From NCBI GenBank assembly GCA_022539475.1, contig VCMS01000039.1, forward strand, positions 227,099 to 291,098: 64,000 nucleotides of DNA, read 5' to 3'. The stretch is from Gracilaria domingensis. Lineage: Eukaryota > Rhodophyta > Florideophyceae > Gracilariales > Gracilariaceae. Under the pieces are notes generated by a model. That model made no database searches, had not been told where the DNA came from, and saw only the letters and a list, made by a program, of their open reading frames with translations. Below, piece by piece: positions 20,700 through 33,226 of the stretch. The first letter of the stretch is position 1; the number at the start of each line of letters is the position of its first letter. The position numbers were made by a program, and so were the translations under genes.

Positions 20700-22600
20700 T
20701 GCGCACAGCTAGTGCCCTTCTTGGTTCCGGAGCTCCCGCGCGTGGTGGCGTTTGAAGTGACGCCGACGGGGAAGCACTGGGAAAAAGAGGCGCGCGACGC
20801 AATAGCGCGCCCGACAAGCGGATCCGCGACGCGCATGGCGCGCTCGTCAAGCAGCCGCGCAAAGCAAATGGCTCTCTCGACAAGGAGCTGCGTGAGGCGC
20901 ATGGTGTGCTCGCGAAGCGGCTGCGCGACGCTCATGGCACGCTCGACGAGCAGCCATGCGACGGGCATGACTTTTTCGACAAGGAGCTGCGCGACGCGCA
21001 TGGTGCGCTCGCGAAGCGGCTGTGCGACAAGAACAGGACGACGCTGATCGGGCTCCACAGCTAGCCTTAAGTGGCGTCGTGCGCCGTTCGGCGTAGTACG
21101 TGCGAGCGGCGGCGTTCTCTGCGATTTGCCTTCCTATATGAAAACGATTGAAATGCTGGTAACCCTTTACAATTGGCGAACTGCAAAGTCGGTGCCCATC
21201 ATCGGCGCTCGCGAGCCCAGACGCGCCAGAGACTCTCTGGCAGAGAGACGCAGCGCGTACTACGCCGTGTCTGCCACGCAGTGTCAAAGAAGGACGCCCT
21301 CAAGGCTGAGGAGAAGGGAAAGCATATTGCTCAGTAGCTTTCGTAAACCTCTGATGACAAAGTCATGGACATGAAGCGCGAGCTGAAGAAGCTCTCGAAG
21401 CAGCTCGATCGCGAGCGGAGCGCCTACGAATCTGAGAAGGAACGCAGGGAATCTGCTAAAGTCGACGAAGTCTCTCAGCTAGAGCAGAAAGTTGAACAAC
21501 CAAGATCCGAATATGCTGACTCCAAATGGAGGGCGAGCTGTTCACCGCAAATGAGAAGGGCACTGAGCTTCAGAAGTCAAGTGGCGAAGTTCCAAGCAGA
21601 GTTGCGTTCCACTGAATCAGCATTCCAAGATGGGGAACAAACCCGGATTTCTATGCTGGGTGTGATCATTGAGTGGAAGAAGCTTATTGAACAATTGAAA
21701 GACACTGTTCGGGACCATCAGAATTCGGCCCACAACATGCAAGAGGCCATTGACAAGATTTCTGCTGAGCTGGAGAAAGAGAAAGAGGGTGCGTCCTCTT
21801 TGGCTGCTCAACTTGGGAGGGTTTCAACTGCAGAAGAAGAGCTTTACAGGACGGAAGACGATCTGAAGCGATGTCTTGAACGTTTTCAGAAGGAAGTTGA
21901 GGAAGCCAAGAACTAAGTAGAAGAGCTGGAACGCGGCAAGCTGCTTCTCCAAGACAGCATTGAAGATCTTCGGGAAAGACTTGTTACAGAAACGCGAGAG
22001 AAGCACGATGCACTGTCAGCCGCAAAGAAAATCACCGTCCATCTGGAAGAGAAGGATGGTATCGAGAAGAAATTGGGCGAGAAATTGCAAGATAGGGAAC
22101 TGAATGTGTCAGAGGTATCCACCAAATACAACGATGCAAACGCCGAAGTGCGGAAGCTCTCCAACATCATAGAAGAAAAGTCTCGCGATGTGGCAGCATT
22201 ATCGATGGAGCATCAAGGTGGTCTTCAACGATTGGAACATGTTGAATTAGGAAGAGTAGCTGAGACGGCTCGGAATGTAGACGGAGTACGTAATCTTCAG
22301 GGGCGAAAACGACGGTCTAGCCCATGAGCTGAACGGCTTTAAGCAGAGGCTCATGGAACTGGAGTCTAAGGCTGCTAGTACAGAGGTTCGTCATGTCGAA
22401 GAAGTCTCTCAAGTGAGTGAGGCGCTTGCTAGCAAGCATACCGAGATGACATCGATGGCTGATGAACACACAAATGTTTCAAAGAAGCTTCGATGCTTGC
22501 AGACTGTGATGAGGAAGTGGCTACTCTTCAGGAGGAGAAAAAGTCTATGTCGTAACAACTCGAGGAGCTTATTGAATTGGCCGAATCTAAGGTGAACGCG
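20700..22600 (+). pseudogene. Decayed long coiled-coil protein (myosin-tail/SMC-like)
   Basis: Part 1 (20740-21062) contains imperfect 14-residue repeats of the type LDKELRDAHGALAK. Part 2 (21365-22326) is a continuous plus-strand heptad-rich frame (ELKKLSKQLDRER, LEKEKEGASSLAAQL, EELERGKLLLQ), interrupted only by one in-frame TAA at 21914. Part 3 continues in other frames (22353-22595 and 22577-22762). Glu/Lys/Leu/Gln-rich composition and heptad spacing show a coiled coil; nothing identifies the family more closely. A TATA-like GTATATAGAG precedes it at about 20634. Part 1 is GC-rich, part 2 is not. Confidence 0.5.
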
Positions 22601-22965
22601 ATCACCGCAGATCGCGATGACTTGGCGGCCGAACGTTACGAACTAGTGGCGACCAGGACGGAGCTGGAGAGGCAGACTATGCAAGCGGATGAGGACAACG
22701 AGAACCTTTGGATTCTAAAGTGTATTGCTCCGGTAGTCAGAACTACGATACAGGCATTTTAAAACCCGTTCTCGGACCAGTTCGAGTCGCTCAACGTTGT
22801 CCTTATATCTGCTGTTCGCCATCAATCTCGGAAAAACTATTGTTTGGCCTAATTTGCTCACAAGGATGAGTTCAGCCATTTCTTCAGCCCGTGTAACTAT
22901 TCAAAGCCTTGGGCGGCGTGCAGCTGCGAACAAGAAGCCCCATCTAACACTTAGATCAGCTGGAG

Positions 22966-23760
22966 GTGGCCAATCTGCGATCACTCAGTCCAAACAATCT
23001 TCTGAGCTTTCATCTGGGTTCGGTCGTTGCGGAGGAGCGAGCCGTCTGGAACAGCTATCTCACCAATCACGAAGTGCTTAACCTTAGCCCCCAGCCGCTC
23101 GTGGTAAGCCGCACTCCGCGGCGCCACGGAGCACATTGGCACAATCGGTTCTTAACAAGCGAGATGGAGCCGAGAGACGAACTACCTACCTTTTCACTGA
23201 AACCGAGGAATGGAAACGGAATGGCAGCGAGGGGCAGAGAAGGAGCTCGTAAAATTGAAGATTGGTATTCCTCTTCGGCACGGAAAGAGGCGCTAGAGAG
23301 CATGAAAGATCTTTCTCGCTCACTTTCTCTAGCAGAGAACTAAATGCACAGACCGTTCGCGTGGGCCGACTTCGAAAAATTAGTTGAGCAGTTGCCCGAT
23401 CAGCACTGGGCAGAGCCGTTCGTACAGGGCGTCGTAAAGAATTTGGATGCTAACTCAGCAGTAGATGGGAAGGAGAAGTAAGGGATATTGGGGAGCATAT
23501 TGCAGACGTTGAGTGGTCTTTCAAAAGAAGATGAGCGATATCAGGACGCCGAAAGGTAACGGATGCTATGCCGATGCCTTTACTGGGAGGGATATGTATC
23601 AATAAGACAGCTCATAGGTTGTAAGATGAACGAAAGCGAAGCATTTGCCTGGAGGCGAATGGTTCACATTACCCAGCAAGAAACGAATGCGAAATGCCAT
23701 GCTTCTACATGGGTACAGGTATCGTTTAGCGGATTCGATCTCGGTTGCGGGTCAAGTTAG
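22966..23760 (+). pseudogene. Unknown gene remnant with isolated in-frame stops
   Basis: A single plus-strand frame runs about 260 codons and is broken only by TAA codons near 23341, 23479 and 23558. It includes EERAVWNSYLTNHEVLNL, then KIEDWYSSSARKEALESM, then FEKLVEQLPDQHWAEPFV. Composition is protein-like. No family recognised. It may be the C-terminal part of the preceding coiled-coil gene. Confidence 0.35.
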
Positions 23761-24063
23761 TATTACTTTTTTGTCATTGATGTCACACTAAATCCCTTGA
23801 TTGGTGGTGTGTCTGTCACAAGTGGTCGGTTCATGGGAAGCTCGTCAGGAGATGTATAAAGCGCTTCCATCCTTCTTGCATGTGGCAGTGCGTCAATTTA
23901 CTTCACCTTTACTACTAGGAAGTCTCCCTTGAAGATCTCTATCTCAATGTGAAGCTTCCACTTTAGATTTCCGAACTGGATCATGATTTTTCGCAGATGT
24001 ATTCCTTCCTCTTCTGATCGTGGAGGTGGTAGCACCACTGTTCGTTATAATAGTTCGTGTTGC

Positions 24064-24514
24064 TCACTTAGCGGATCTCTTTCGAATCGTTAGCAAATTA
24101 AGCCTGCTATCTTTGGACCGTTTGTACATGTTCTTCGTTTTCTGTTCAAGCGTTGCACTCTGAACTGTACCCGGAAGCTTTTTGCATAATGTCTCTGTAA
24201 AGTAAAATGGAACGTGAGAATGATTTTTCATCTTCAATACAACGCTTACGTAGTGGCGATAAGTGTTGGTGACAATCTCAGTCATAGCTTCCACAAACTC
24301 TTCGTCGTAGAACGCATCCAATATAGTTCGATGTTCAATAAATCTTGTTATTTCTTCATACCTTCATTTTTACCATATCCAAATATATTTCCGCTTGTAG
24401 ATCTGAGATAGTCTCCACGCCAGCAAAACAGTTCGTACAAAATTCTCGTTTAAACCTAGCGATTTCGAGATTGTCAACCTCGTTTCGGATTGCTTTGAGC
24501 GTATCGGAATCCAT
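24064..24514 (-). pseudogene. Unknown small protein remnant
   Basis: A minus-strand frame from the ATG at 24512-24514 (MDSDTLKAIRNEVDNLEIA) reads about 50 codons. After one frame change near 24360 it continues through YEEITRFIEHRTILDAFYD and EAMTEIVTNTYRHYVSVVLK to a stop at 24064. An intron is possible at the break (AAG then GTATGA) but cannot be told from a frameshift. No family recognised. Confidence 0.3.
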
Positions 24515-24599
24515 TTATAACCTAAGATAGAGATATGCTTGAAGATTTTTTTGATCTCAAATGTGCAAGAGAGACGATTCAAAAGGAAGGAAGGGCTTT

Positions 24600-25520
24600 A
24601 CTTAACGCTTGTAGAGATCGAGAGCACGCACAGATGGTTAATGCAGTGTAGGGCGCGGCTATACAAATTTTTGAACTCTTCCTCTGTCTCTACGAATTGC
24701 CTTTGTTTATAAGATTAAGAGTATTCTGAGGAAAGTATAAGTCTATCAAAATGAGGACTACTGCAGAAAACCAATACAAGGTAAAACTGACGTTCATAAG
24801 GAAAGAAGTGCCGTCCTACATCATCGTTTGATCACTGACAAAGAATCCGGTAAGTTCTATACAGAAGCGCTTCTCTGCGCAGGCTCCATAATGAAGATAT
24901 CAGCCTCGGTAGAGGAATGTTTCTTCATGACGCCGTACAGATTGAGTAGTTGTGTTACTATTCAGAACTTTTGTGACGGCCGTGTTACACGTATACACAT
25001 GGCGGAAGCACTGGAAAGTTTCCGGGAGGGTGAGGAAAGTTTCGTTTCTGCGTTTTCTTGGGTCCGAACGCGAGCATTGCTTCGAGAATCACAACAGTGC
25101 CGTTACAACTTGTAGACACCCAAGTTCCGTTACGACCAATAGACACCATAAGGCCATTACCAATAATAGGCTCCACTATAAGAGCCGTTTAGCATAAAAA
25201 AGGAGTATCGAGAAGACGTAATGTTGAGAGATCATGTTCGCAGTGACAAACAGCAAATATGAGACGTAGGTACTGAATCGCGAACCTCATTGAAACACAT
25301 TCATGATAAACAAAATGAAACTGAGCTGCTGTTCAATATTTGACGGTTCTTCATCAGTGTCCGGAACAATTCCACCGTTACTAAATACGTTTTTGAAGCA
25401 AAGTCATGCACTGAATAGGCCTTTTTGCTTAAGGATTCTCGGCTTAAGCGCTAAACCCTGGAATCCAAAGCGTCTTTAATTTTTGAGATAAACGCGATCT
25501 CGTTACATAATGTACACGTT
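24600..25520. other. Interval without a recognisable gene
   Basis: No supported coding sequence or repeat was seen on either strand. Confidence 0.4.
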
Positions 25521-25639
25521 GTGCCCAAAGAGTCAGGCGAGTTGCACGCCTCACTTCCGTATGGAAAGAAACAAATTGCTTGTTCCTCTTTTGCTCCTCG
25601 CGAATACGTCTCAAACTGCTGTCCATATCCGCACTCTCG

Positions 25640-26750
25640 TCAATCAATGAGCCGTGCTTGCCGTCGGACGTCAAACCAACGTCGATCTGGACGAAAAATG
25701 ATGAAGTCAAGGATCGACCGGCTACAGGAAATCCAAGAAACGGAACAAAAACCTTTTATGCAACACGGGTCTTTAACAACGTATATAGAGATATCTGTGA
25801 GCATGATCCAGATATAACATTGTTTGAGAAGACAATGCAGATATCGCGAGATACTTTTGATGCGCTTTATGGGCTGGTGTAGGACAAACTCTCACAGCCT
25901 TTAGATGTGCGCAATGAACTTAAGAATCATATGAAACTGACAAGACGTTGTTGGCTGACTACGAAAGAGATATTGTTTATGTTTTTGGACATGCTAGAAA
26001 GATAGAACAAAGGAAAATGTGGCATAGAGAGAGTGACGTAGTCCTAGCGCGTCTCACCTGTAACAGTGTCTAATTACTTTTTACATGTTCCGTACGCTTT
26101 TCTCAAAACGTTAGACGAACAACAACCCAAGCGCATTCGTTCGCCTGATGCAGACAGCCGGAAGGAAATGGAAGGTTTAATACTTGGCTTTCCAAAGTGT
26201 GTGTTTTTCTTGGATGGTAACAAGAACAGGAGGTGGAGACGAAAGAATAAAAATGAACACGAGCGTGCGTATATAAGAAAGCATACGCCTTTTTTGTTCT
26301 TTTGTTCTGCGATCTTAACGGTCGGTTTAATAGCATAGAGATATCCGACAAAGGGGCCGAGAGCGATCTTAATATGTACACGAGCTTAGCAGTTTCTCGT
26401 GAACCAAATGTGTACCTCTCACCCGAGCAACACGGAATGGCGGACATGGGATTTGCTGGTAGTCGGGAGCTCATAGTGCCGTACAAGCGTACAAGCATAA
26501 TGAGAGCATCTTCGGGATCCACAGAACGGAGCATAATTTTTTAATTCGAAGGCAACGAATGGTTAATGAATATGGTATAAATTTCATCAATAACAGGTTT
26601 CGTTTATTTTTTCGGCGATGGCCTTTTGAGAGAAGGCTATTTTCCATCGCGTACACCACGGTTCCCAGGCGGAAATACTGGAGTGCTTCTGTCATTAAGA
26701 TTTCATTCACGTTTCAAGAAGAATCCTTTAGGAACGCTGTTAATTGAAGA
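25640..26750 (+). pseudogene. PIF/Harbinger (DDE_Tnp_4-type) transposase, degenerate
   Basis: Plus-strand pieces in order: helix-rich N-terminus with FEKTMQISRDTFDALYGLV (about 25820-25880); LTTKEILFMFLDML (about 25960); TVSNYFLHVPYAFLKTL; the first catalytic Asp in FFLDGNKNRRW (about 26205); DLNGRFNSIEISDKGAESD (26308); the second Asp in MADMGF (26440); a VPYKR block; and the acidic residue in VNEYGINFINNRFRLF (26560). This is the usual order of Harbinger transposases. Several stops and frame changes break it. The associated Myb-like partner protein of the superfamily was not found. Terminal inverted repeats were not identified. Confidence 0.75.
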
Positions 26751-27039
26751 AAACAGTAACATATTGAATTTCTATTGAGAGATGGCAACCCAAAAAATTT
26801 GACATGTAATTGCCATTGAAAAGATATTGGAGCACTAAGAAAAAAATTGGCACAGATAGGAATCGGATTGAAAAGCTAAAGACAGATAGTTCCGCCTGGG
26901 GTTGCGATGCTTTCCAACTGGCAATTCAATAAAAGGTGACACGTGCTGCAGGTCCGAAGCCGCTCTGAGGAGAAGTCAGCGGCCCAACTGAGGAAAGAGG
27001 ACGAGGGAGACACGGAAGAAGAAGAAGTCGAGATTTGAA

Positions 27040-27658
27040 TCATGTGTTTTGTTCGCGGTCGAGCTCCGCGCGAGCGCAGAGTCCGTAGCGAAGCAAGCCG
27101 TAGGCGAGCGTAGCAAAGGACTGCGCGACCGCGAAGATAAGAAGGAAGTTAGAGCTGCTTAAAAGGTTATCCGCAGCGTTGCTTTGGGCTGCATTGCTTA
27201 TTCCTGATGAGGCGGTTCCTGGGGTCAAATTTTCTGTACTATTTTCGATCGCACTGCTTCTAGCCACCTCAGGAAGTTCTACCAGGCCTGCTTCTATCGT
27301 TAACGCATCGGACGGCAGCGGCGGAGGTAGAAGAGTCATAGGCTGTTGTGCCTGCATGTTGTTGCTACCAGCAGAAGGTCAACAAAAATGCCGAATTGTT
27401 CGCTCTGTCTCCGCTGCAGAGCTGCGCTAGTGATTGCAGCGTTCGCACTTCTCGTCTGAGCACGTAAGTTCTGCGACTCTGCTGTCGTTCGTCGCTTCTC
27501 GCGAGCCAGTCTGGCCTGTCTACGCCTTTTCTTGTTCTTCTCAAATGTTTCTCGTCTTTTCCGTTCTCGTTTTGCTTTCTGTGCTCTGAACTCTTGTTTT
27601 CTTGACAACATACGGTCCGCCCCTTCGTCTGTAGTAAGTACTCTCTTCGAAATTTCAT
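27040..27658 (-). pseudogene. Possible remnant of a basic protein, unassigned
   Basis: Two overlapping minus-strand frames have protein-like composition: a strongly basic helix-rich part (KRERKRRETFEKNKKRRRQ, 27336-27611) followed in the next frame by a Ser/Ala-rich part (27040-27357). Together they may be one gene with a frameshift near 27345. No family is recognised, and chance reading of low-complexity sequence is possible. Confidence 0.25.
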
Positions 27659-27659
27659 G

Positions 27660-29890
27660 CTTGTAGTCGGCTACTGTCTGATCTAAGACGTATTGGGCGT
27701 CGTCCTCTTTGTAACGTGCGACTACAAAGGGGCTTTAGCTGTCGCTCAAACTGTCGGCAGAGACTATGACTTTCTTAAACAAGTCATTCACAGAATTGAC
27801 TGTGTTCCGGACGTTGTCCGTAGTAATCTACTTCATGTAGCCACGCCTCCAACACATTCTGTACCTGCTTTGATCTTGGACAAGAACAGCGTCCGTTACA
27901 TGTCTACTGCACGCGCGTGTAGCGACGGTTTCACTCGTTTTGTCGAGAGTGTTTAGCTTCTGCAGCGGAGCGCTCTGGGCGATCAACGTGCGCAACACTC
28001 ATTCTTCTTCGATCTTGTTCATGACGAACCTTTGAGGTGCGCGCTCATTCTGTGGCGTTTGGAGTGCGGACGGGGCAGCATCAGAAACTGATGATGGAAC
28101 TGTTGGGGACTCCTGCGCCTCCGATCGGTTCGAAATTTGATCCACATGTGGAACAGAAGTGGAAGACGACATCTTCTCATCTATAATGAGACCTGCGTTC
28201 CTGAACGACGATGGATCAAAAACTTTATCAGCCGCAAATAAGCTACGCTTTTTGGCGGAGATGTGTGGCTGGCTATGTTAATTTTTACGCTGTCTCATAT
28301 TAAGCCGTTCTGTGATGCGTTAATTAAACAGGATGCCAGCGAAAGGCTTATCTTGTTTCAAAAAGAGAGCCAATTTCTCTTTATTCAAAAGGCCTAATAC
28401 AAGGCCACAGAGCCTGTAACAGTGTTTAGCAGCACTAGCACTGCCGCAAAGAGCGATTGAATGGTGTCACCGTATTCGACACTGAACTAGAATGAAACCG
28501 GCGCAATGCACTGAACGAGGGGTGCGTGATCTCTTAAGCCAGTTGTAGGTGGCATACTAAGTGCAGTTACAAACAAAACCTGTTTGGCAGCATGTACTGG
28601 ACGGTGGCCACAAAGAAGCTGCCATGCACTGAGCATGAGGCGCAAAGAATAGAGATGGTGCCAGTGGATGACTTTGGCACTCTTGATATCAGCCATGAAA
28701 TACATATTGACTGCATTTAGTCGCAGGCGTTGATTTAATAACCGCACCGCACTGAACACGGTAGATCGAAGCCGCCGATCGTAGTAAGGGGCATTTTGTC
28801 TTCGATAATCAACCGATTGTAGAGATCTGAGTCATTTTGTCACGGTGTTGAGTAATATGTGCCGTGGTCTGAAACTTCGCCATCCCCATCGCAGATGGAC
28901 ACATCGCAAGCAGCTTCCTCCCGTGGCCGTCACAGAGCTATCCTCTCCAGCCATAGAACAGTAATGGTCAAGACGAGAGACACAACAGCACTGCGGTCGC
29001 GTTTATAGTGCTTCGTTGACGTGGTAGGCGAGGAGAGCAGGCACAAAGATCCAGGGAGACTCTCCGGTGATGGCTCTGGAAATTAACAGACTGCTGCTTT
29101 GTTCGGGTATTTTTTGTGCTCAGTGAAAGCAAAAGACTGACTTGTTTCCTGTGTAGGTTGCAACTTCCGTCTACGAGCGAGTTGCGCGGGAGATGCTACC
29201 TACCTAATTCGTAGTTGAATTTCGCTATCCACGCAGAAGCCAGACTGCGTGGCTATCAACAAACAGTCTGTTCACGCATATTGCTGGCCGGTCGCCAAGG
29301 TCACTGCGTCGCTCTCCCTCCGATCAACACCGTTGTAATGAATGATGCAATTACCTACTCCGTCTGTCACGGACACATACGCATCCATCATCCTAGCCTG
29401 AATGACAGACTTGCCCAGGTAGCTTTTAATTTAGTTTCTTTGACGATTGGGAGTAACATTGGTGCATTTAAGGCACCTTTCTCTGACCACCGCAATAAAT
29501 GGAAGCATCGAAACCCGACATTCTCACAGACGCCCAGCGCATAAGGTCTTGAATTAATATACCCAGTAAAGCCGCGGTCATCCAGGTTTTGCGCATTTAA
29601 CCTCCTTCAACTAAAAAAAACAGACAACCATCAATTTGTTAGATAACACACATGATCATAAGCTATATAAGCCTTGAAACATAGAAAAACTTAATAAAAG
29701 AGGCTGCAGTACTTTCAAGCAATATCACCATTGAAACTGAACAGATTCACGGTTCCTGAGTTTCATCATCAGACCCAGCACAGCGTAGTTTTGCATTCAA
29801 ACGTCGCTGACGGTTGACTCTATACTTCTCCTGAGCCAAACTTCGTTGCCATAATGTTACCAAGACATGTCGCGTGTGATGTCTGCCTCG
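27660..29890. other. Interval without a recognisable gene
   Basis: Short frames only. A minus-strand TATA-like TATATAGC is near 29660 in AT-rich sequence. No repeat matched elsewhere in the window. Confidence 0.35.
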
Positions 29891-29899
29891 TCAATTCAC

Positions 29900-30220
29900 G
29901 TCATGACTGACTTCATAGTCTCAGTGCCTCGCTCGAACTTCTACAAATGGACTCGTTGCAGGAACTTCTAGAAGCGTCTAGAAGACTCCACTGTCGATTT
30001 CTACGCACAGTTTCTACACTAGTTCCGACGCAAGGGCCAGTACTCATAGACACATTAGTTTAAGAGATATTATAGAAACCTGCGTTAGCGACCTTATTTT
30101 CGAAGGTCCTACTCTCCATATAAACCCTGGTCGACTGCCCGACTTCTCCTCGGCAGTCAACATCGTTCACGTTCTCAACCATCGACCCGAGTCCTCAACC
30201 ACCGATCCAGTGTTGTAACA
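29900..30220 (-). mobile_element. 3' LTR portion of the truncated gypsy element
   Basis: Minus-strand sequence starting TGTTACAACACTGG at 30220 lies just beyond the pol stop (30256). It contains a TATA-like TTTATATGG (about 30115) and repeated TCTAGAAG motifs. A TG start and position fit a 3' LTR. The far boundary was not resolved, and no partner LTR exists because the 5' half of the element is missing. Confidence 0.45.
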
Positions 30221-30255
30221 GCCTCGTAATGTTCTTGGTGAAAACTGTAGAAGAT

Positions 30256-33000
30256 TGCTCAGAGAGAATCAGCGAGATTGCGTTGGCGCTGAGTACCCGA
30301 CTTCCTTACGTTCTCGAAGTATTCCTGAAGCCACTTAGGAACGTCTTGTTGCAAGGATTCAAGGCTGACCTAGTCCATCTCTTCCGCAGAGAATCCGCGC
30401 CATTTCACCTGAAGCTCGATGCGTCCCTGCTTGCGGCGAATATCATCGAAGCGGTCGATCACAAGCAACTCTCCTTGCTGATAGGACAAATAATTTCGTA
30501 GTTCTTCGGTGACCTGAAAGTCCTTGTTACGAAACATCTTCAACCTGCGACCATACACTTCTTGTTTCCAGCCGTCCAACAAATCTTCAATCAAGAATAT
30601 GTATTCCGAGCGGCACTCTAAAACACGGTATGGCCCCATCCATTTCAAAGATAGTTTGCGCGTCCGCTTGCGCTGCAAGACACCTCTCAGTACAAAGTCT
30701 CGGACAGTAAAGTTGATCGGACGCACATTTGTCCTCCGATTATGAGTTTTTACTGCCTGTCGCCGCTCCTTTGAGGGACGCAAGGCCACCTCTTTGTGCA
30801 TGCGTTCGAGAGCGCTTTGTACATTCTCGATGTTTCGCAATTGTGTGGCCTTGATTTCGGCTAGGTCCAAGATTTTCGTGTCATCGCCTACTTTGCGTGT
30901 GAAAGCAGCGAGTGGTGTGCCCTGCTCGTGTCCAGTTAACACCGTCAGAGGACAACGATCACCCAGACGTGCAAGTAGAGAATTGTTGAGCACAGACTGC
31001 ACGACTGGCATTATGCTTGGCCAGCAGTTGTGCGGCAGCTAGTACTCTGATAATAGGGCACGGGTGGCTCGAAGAACCTCTCGACATACTACCTCGACGG
31101 TTCTGTTCGACCAAGGACAGTACGCGAGAGTGAAATGATGAGCAGACTTGGTTCGTTCGCGAAGAATCCTTACGACTTTATTCATGAAATGTGAGCCGCG
31201 GTCGGAGACCCACTGTCTCACTACACCGAACCCTGCAAAATACTTGATAGGACTTTATGCGACGACTTCAGCAGTAGTTTCCGTAGTCGGCAATAACCAA
31301 ACATACCCACTGTGGTCGTCCTTGAGCACAAGTACGTAAAGAAAATCGTTTTCTGCTGGAGAGATGCAACAGAAATCGAATTGAAGTAGCTCATCCGGGC
31401 AGTCAGCGTGTAGGGTATGGCCAAGTAGACGTGGGATGGTTCTTGCCGAATCGGTGGAGAGACAGTGCAGACAGGTGCTGACGAAAGACTTCAAGTCCTT
31501 GGCCATATCTTTCCAATAAAAGTATGCTTTCGTGGTAGCCAGTGTCACGTTTGCACTTCTGTGGCCACCGCGCCCGGTGTGGGCGGCAACAATAACCCTG
31601 AGCTTCATAAAGCTGCTGTCCCTTGGTATCCACATGACACCACGATCATTCTGAATGACGTCGGGGCCGTCTTTGAACCCACGAGGTGGTGTATTCAACC
31701 CTGATGACTGCTCTTCTTTGATCTCGTTCAGTGTGGGCCAATCTAATTTTGTATCCGAGCCAGGGTCAATTGGAGCGACCATGAGAGCTTTCGCACTGAG
31801 AAGCGCTGCTGCTCTCACTTCCCGTGCAGGGTTGACAGCCCACCCAGTTTGGATGTCGGCCCAAACATTCTCCTGGCCCGGCAAGTGCTCCACAACGTAG
31901 CGAAAAGCACTGAGTTTGAGAGCCTATCTCATCAGCTTACTTGCTCTATGCCTCGAGATGCCAGGATTCCTTCCGTACGGGTCATACAGATACATGAGGT
32001 TGGCGCGGTCTGTGAAGATCTTCACCTCTCGTCCATACACAAGATAATCGAGTCGGCACATGGCCTCTACGATAGAGTAGCCTTCCTTCTCTGGCACGGA
32101 CCAGTTGGCTGCTGATACCGAAAAGCTACCAGAAAGAAAACAGAGAGACTCATGCTTCTGTTCGGCGAAGGGTTTGCGCCTGTCTTCGTTGAGTACTTGG
32201 GTCAGTACAGCAGCCCAGTGTGTCTCGGACGCATCAGTGAAAAGGCAAAGCTGATGATCACTCTTGGGATGAGCGAGTTGGACTGATGCAGCTAGTTGTT
32301 GCTTGATATCCGTGAAAGCGGGTTCATGCTTGGCGCCCCATGTATTGCCGAGGGAGGGGTTGCGAAGAGCCCGTTTGGTTCGCTCGCCTACTTTTGAAGA
32401 GCATTCTTCAAGTAGTTGATGCAGCGGGGCAATTCGTTCGGAGTATGCTGGAATACTGTTACTCATCCAGTTGGTAGCGCAAACGAATCGTTGCAGCTCA
32501 CTGGCCAGAGTCGGATTCTCATCGAGACGAGTGCATCGAAGTGTCGAGGATGATACTGAACTCCTTCGGCTGTTACAGTGCGTTCGTAAAATTGAACTTC
32601 GCGTGCGAACAATATTGTTTTCTCGGCGTGTACCTTGAGTCCGATCTATTTGCAGACAAGTAGAAATGACTCAAGGTTGTCCAGTAACTTCCTTTCTGTC
32701 TTGGCGTAGAAGAGGAAGTCATCGATCCACTGTAGGAATTTGTTGACCTGACCTTCGAATATGTGTGCAAGTACCGCTTGAAGGTGATTACCGGAGTCAC
32801 TCCCGCCTTGGAGTAAGCGTTTGGAAGAGTAAACTTTGATTGGTGTCTGTATGGACATCATTTTCTGTGATTGCGGTGCCAGTGGGACTTGCCAGTACCC
32901 ATGAGCGAGGTCGACATTTGCAAAGCAAGTGCTTCCTGCCACGTCCTAGAACTTAGGTTCGAAGTGTGGCATGGCCGATTGGACTGGCACTGTGCGTGCG
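30256..33000 (-). pseudogene. 5'-truncated Ty3/gypsy chromovirus pol
   Basis: Reading leftward on the minus strand: reverse transcriptase end (NVDLAHGYWQVPL; active site QWIDDFLFY near 32720); RNase H (LFTDASETHWAAVL, EKEGYSIVEAM, IFTDRANLMYLYD); H2C2 integrase finger (HTGRGGH then CLHCL); integrase core (LLQFDFCCI, VSDRGSHF); a GPYRVLE-type domain; and a chromodomain (LLVIDRFDDIRR, VKWRGF). From 32466 down to 30256 it stays in one frame, broken only by single stops: TAG at 31924, TAA at 31255, TAG at 31039 and TAG at 30370. At 31924 and 30370 a Trp is expected from the family pattern. Near 32570-32650 the frame changes. Homology stops at about 33000, before the RT N-terminus, protease and gag. 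Confidence 0.8.
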
Positions 33001-33226
33001 TGGGTTTGCATACAGTACCCCGGGTTACTTTAAAAAATTATTTTACAGCTTTGTTCTGTAAGAACTTAAATTACGAAGAGATAATGGGAGCATCCTGAAA
33101 CACCAAACGCACAAAATCGCATTGTGTGCGTTTGTGTATTTGCGACTCATAAGCCTTCCTAAAATGACAAAAACGTAAACCGCCAAAGTAAATTAACAGT
33201 AATTTCAAGAGTTTTTTTTCAGTCTT

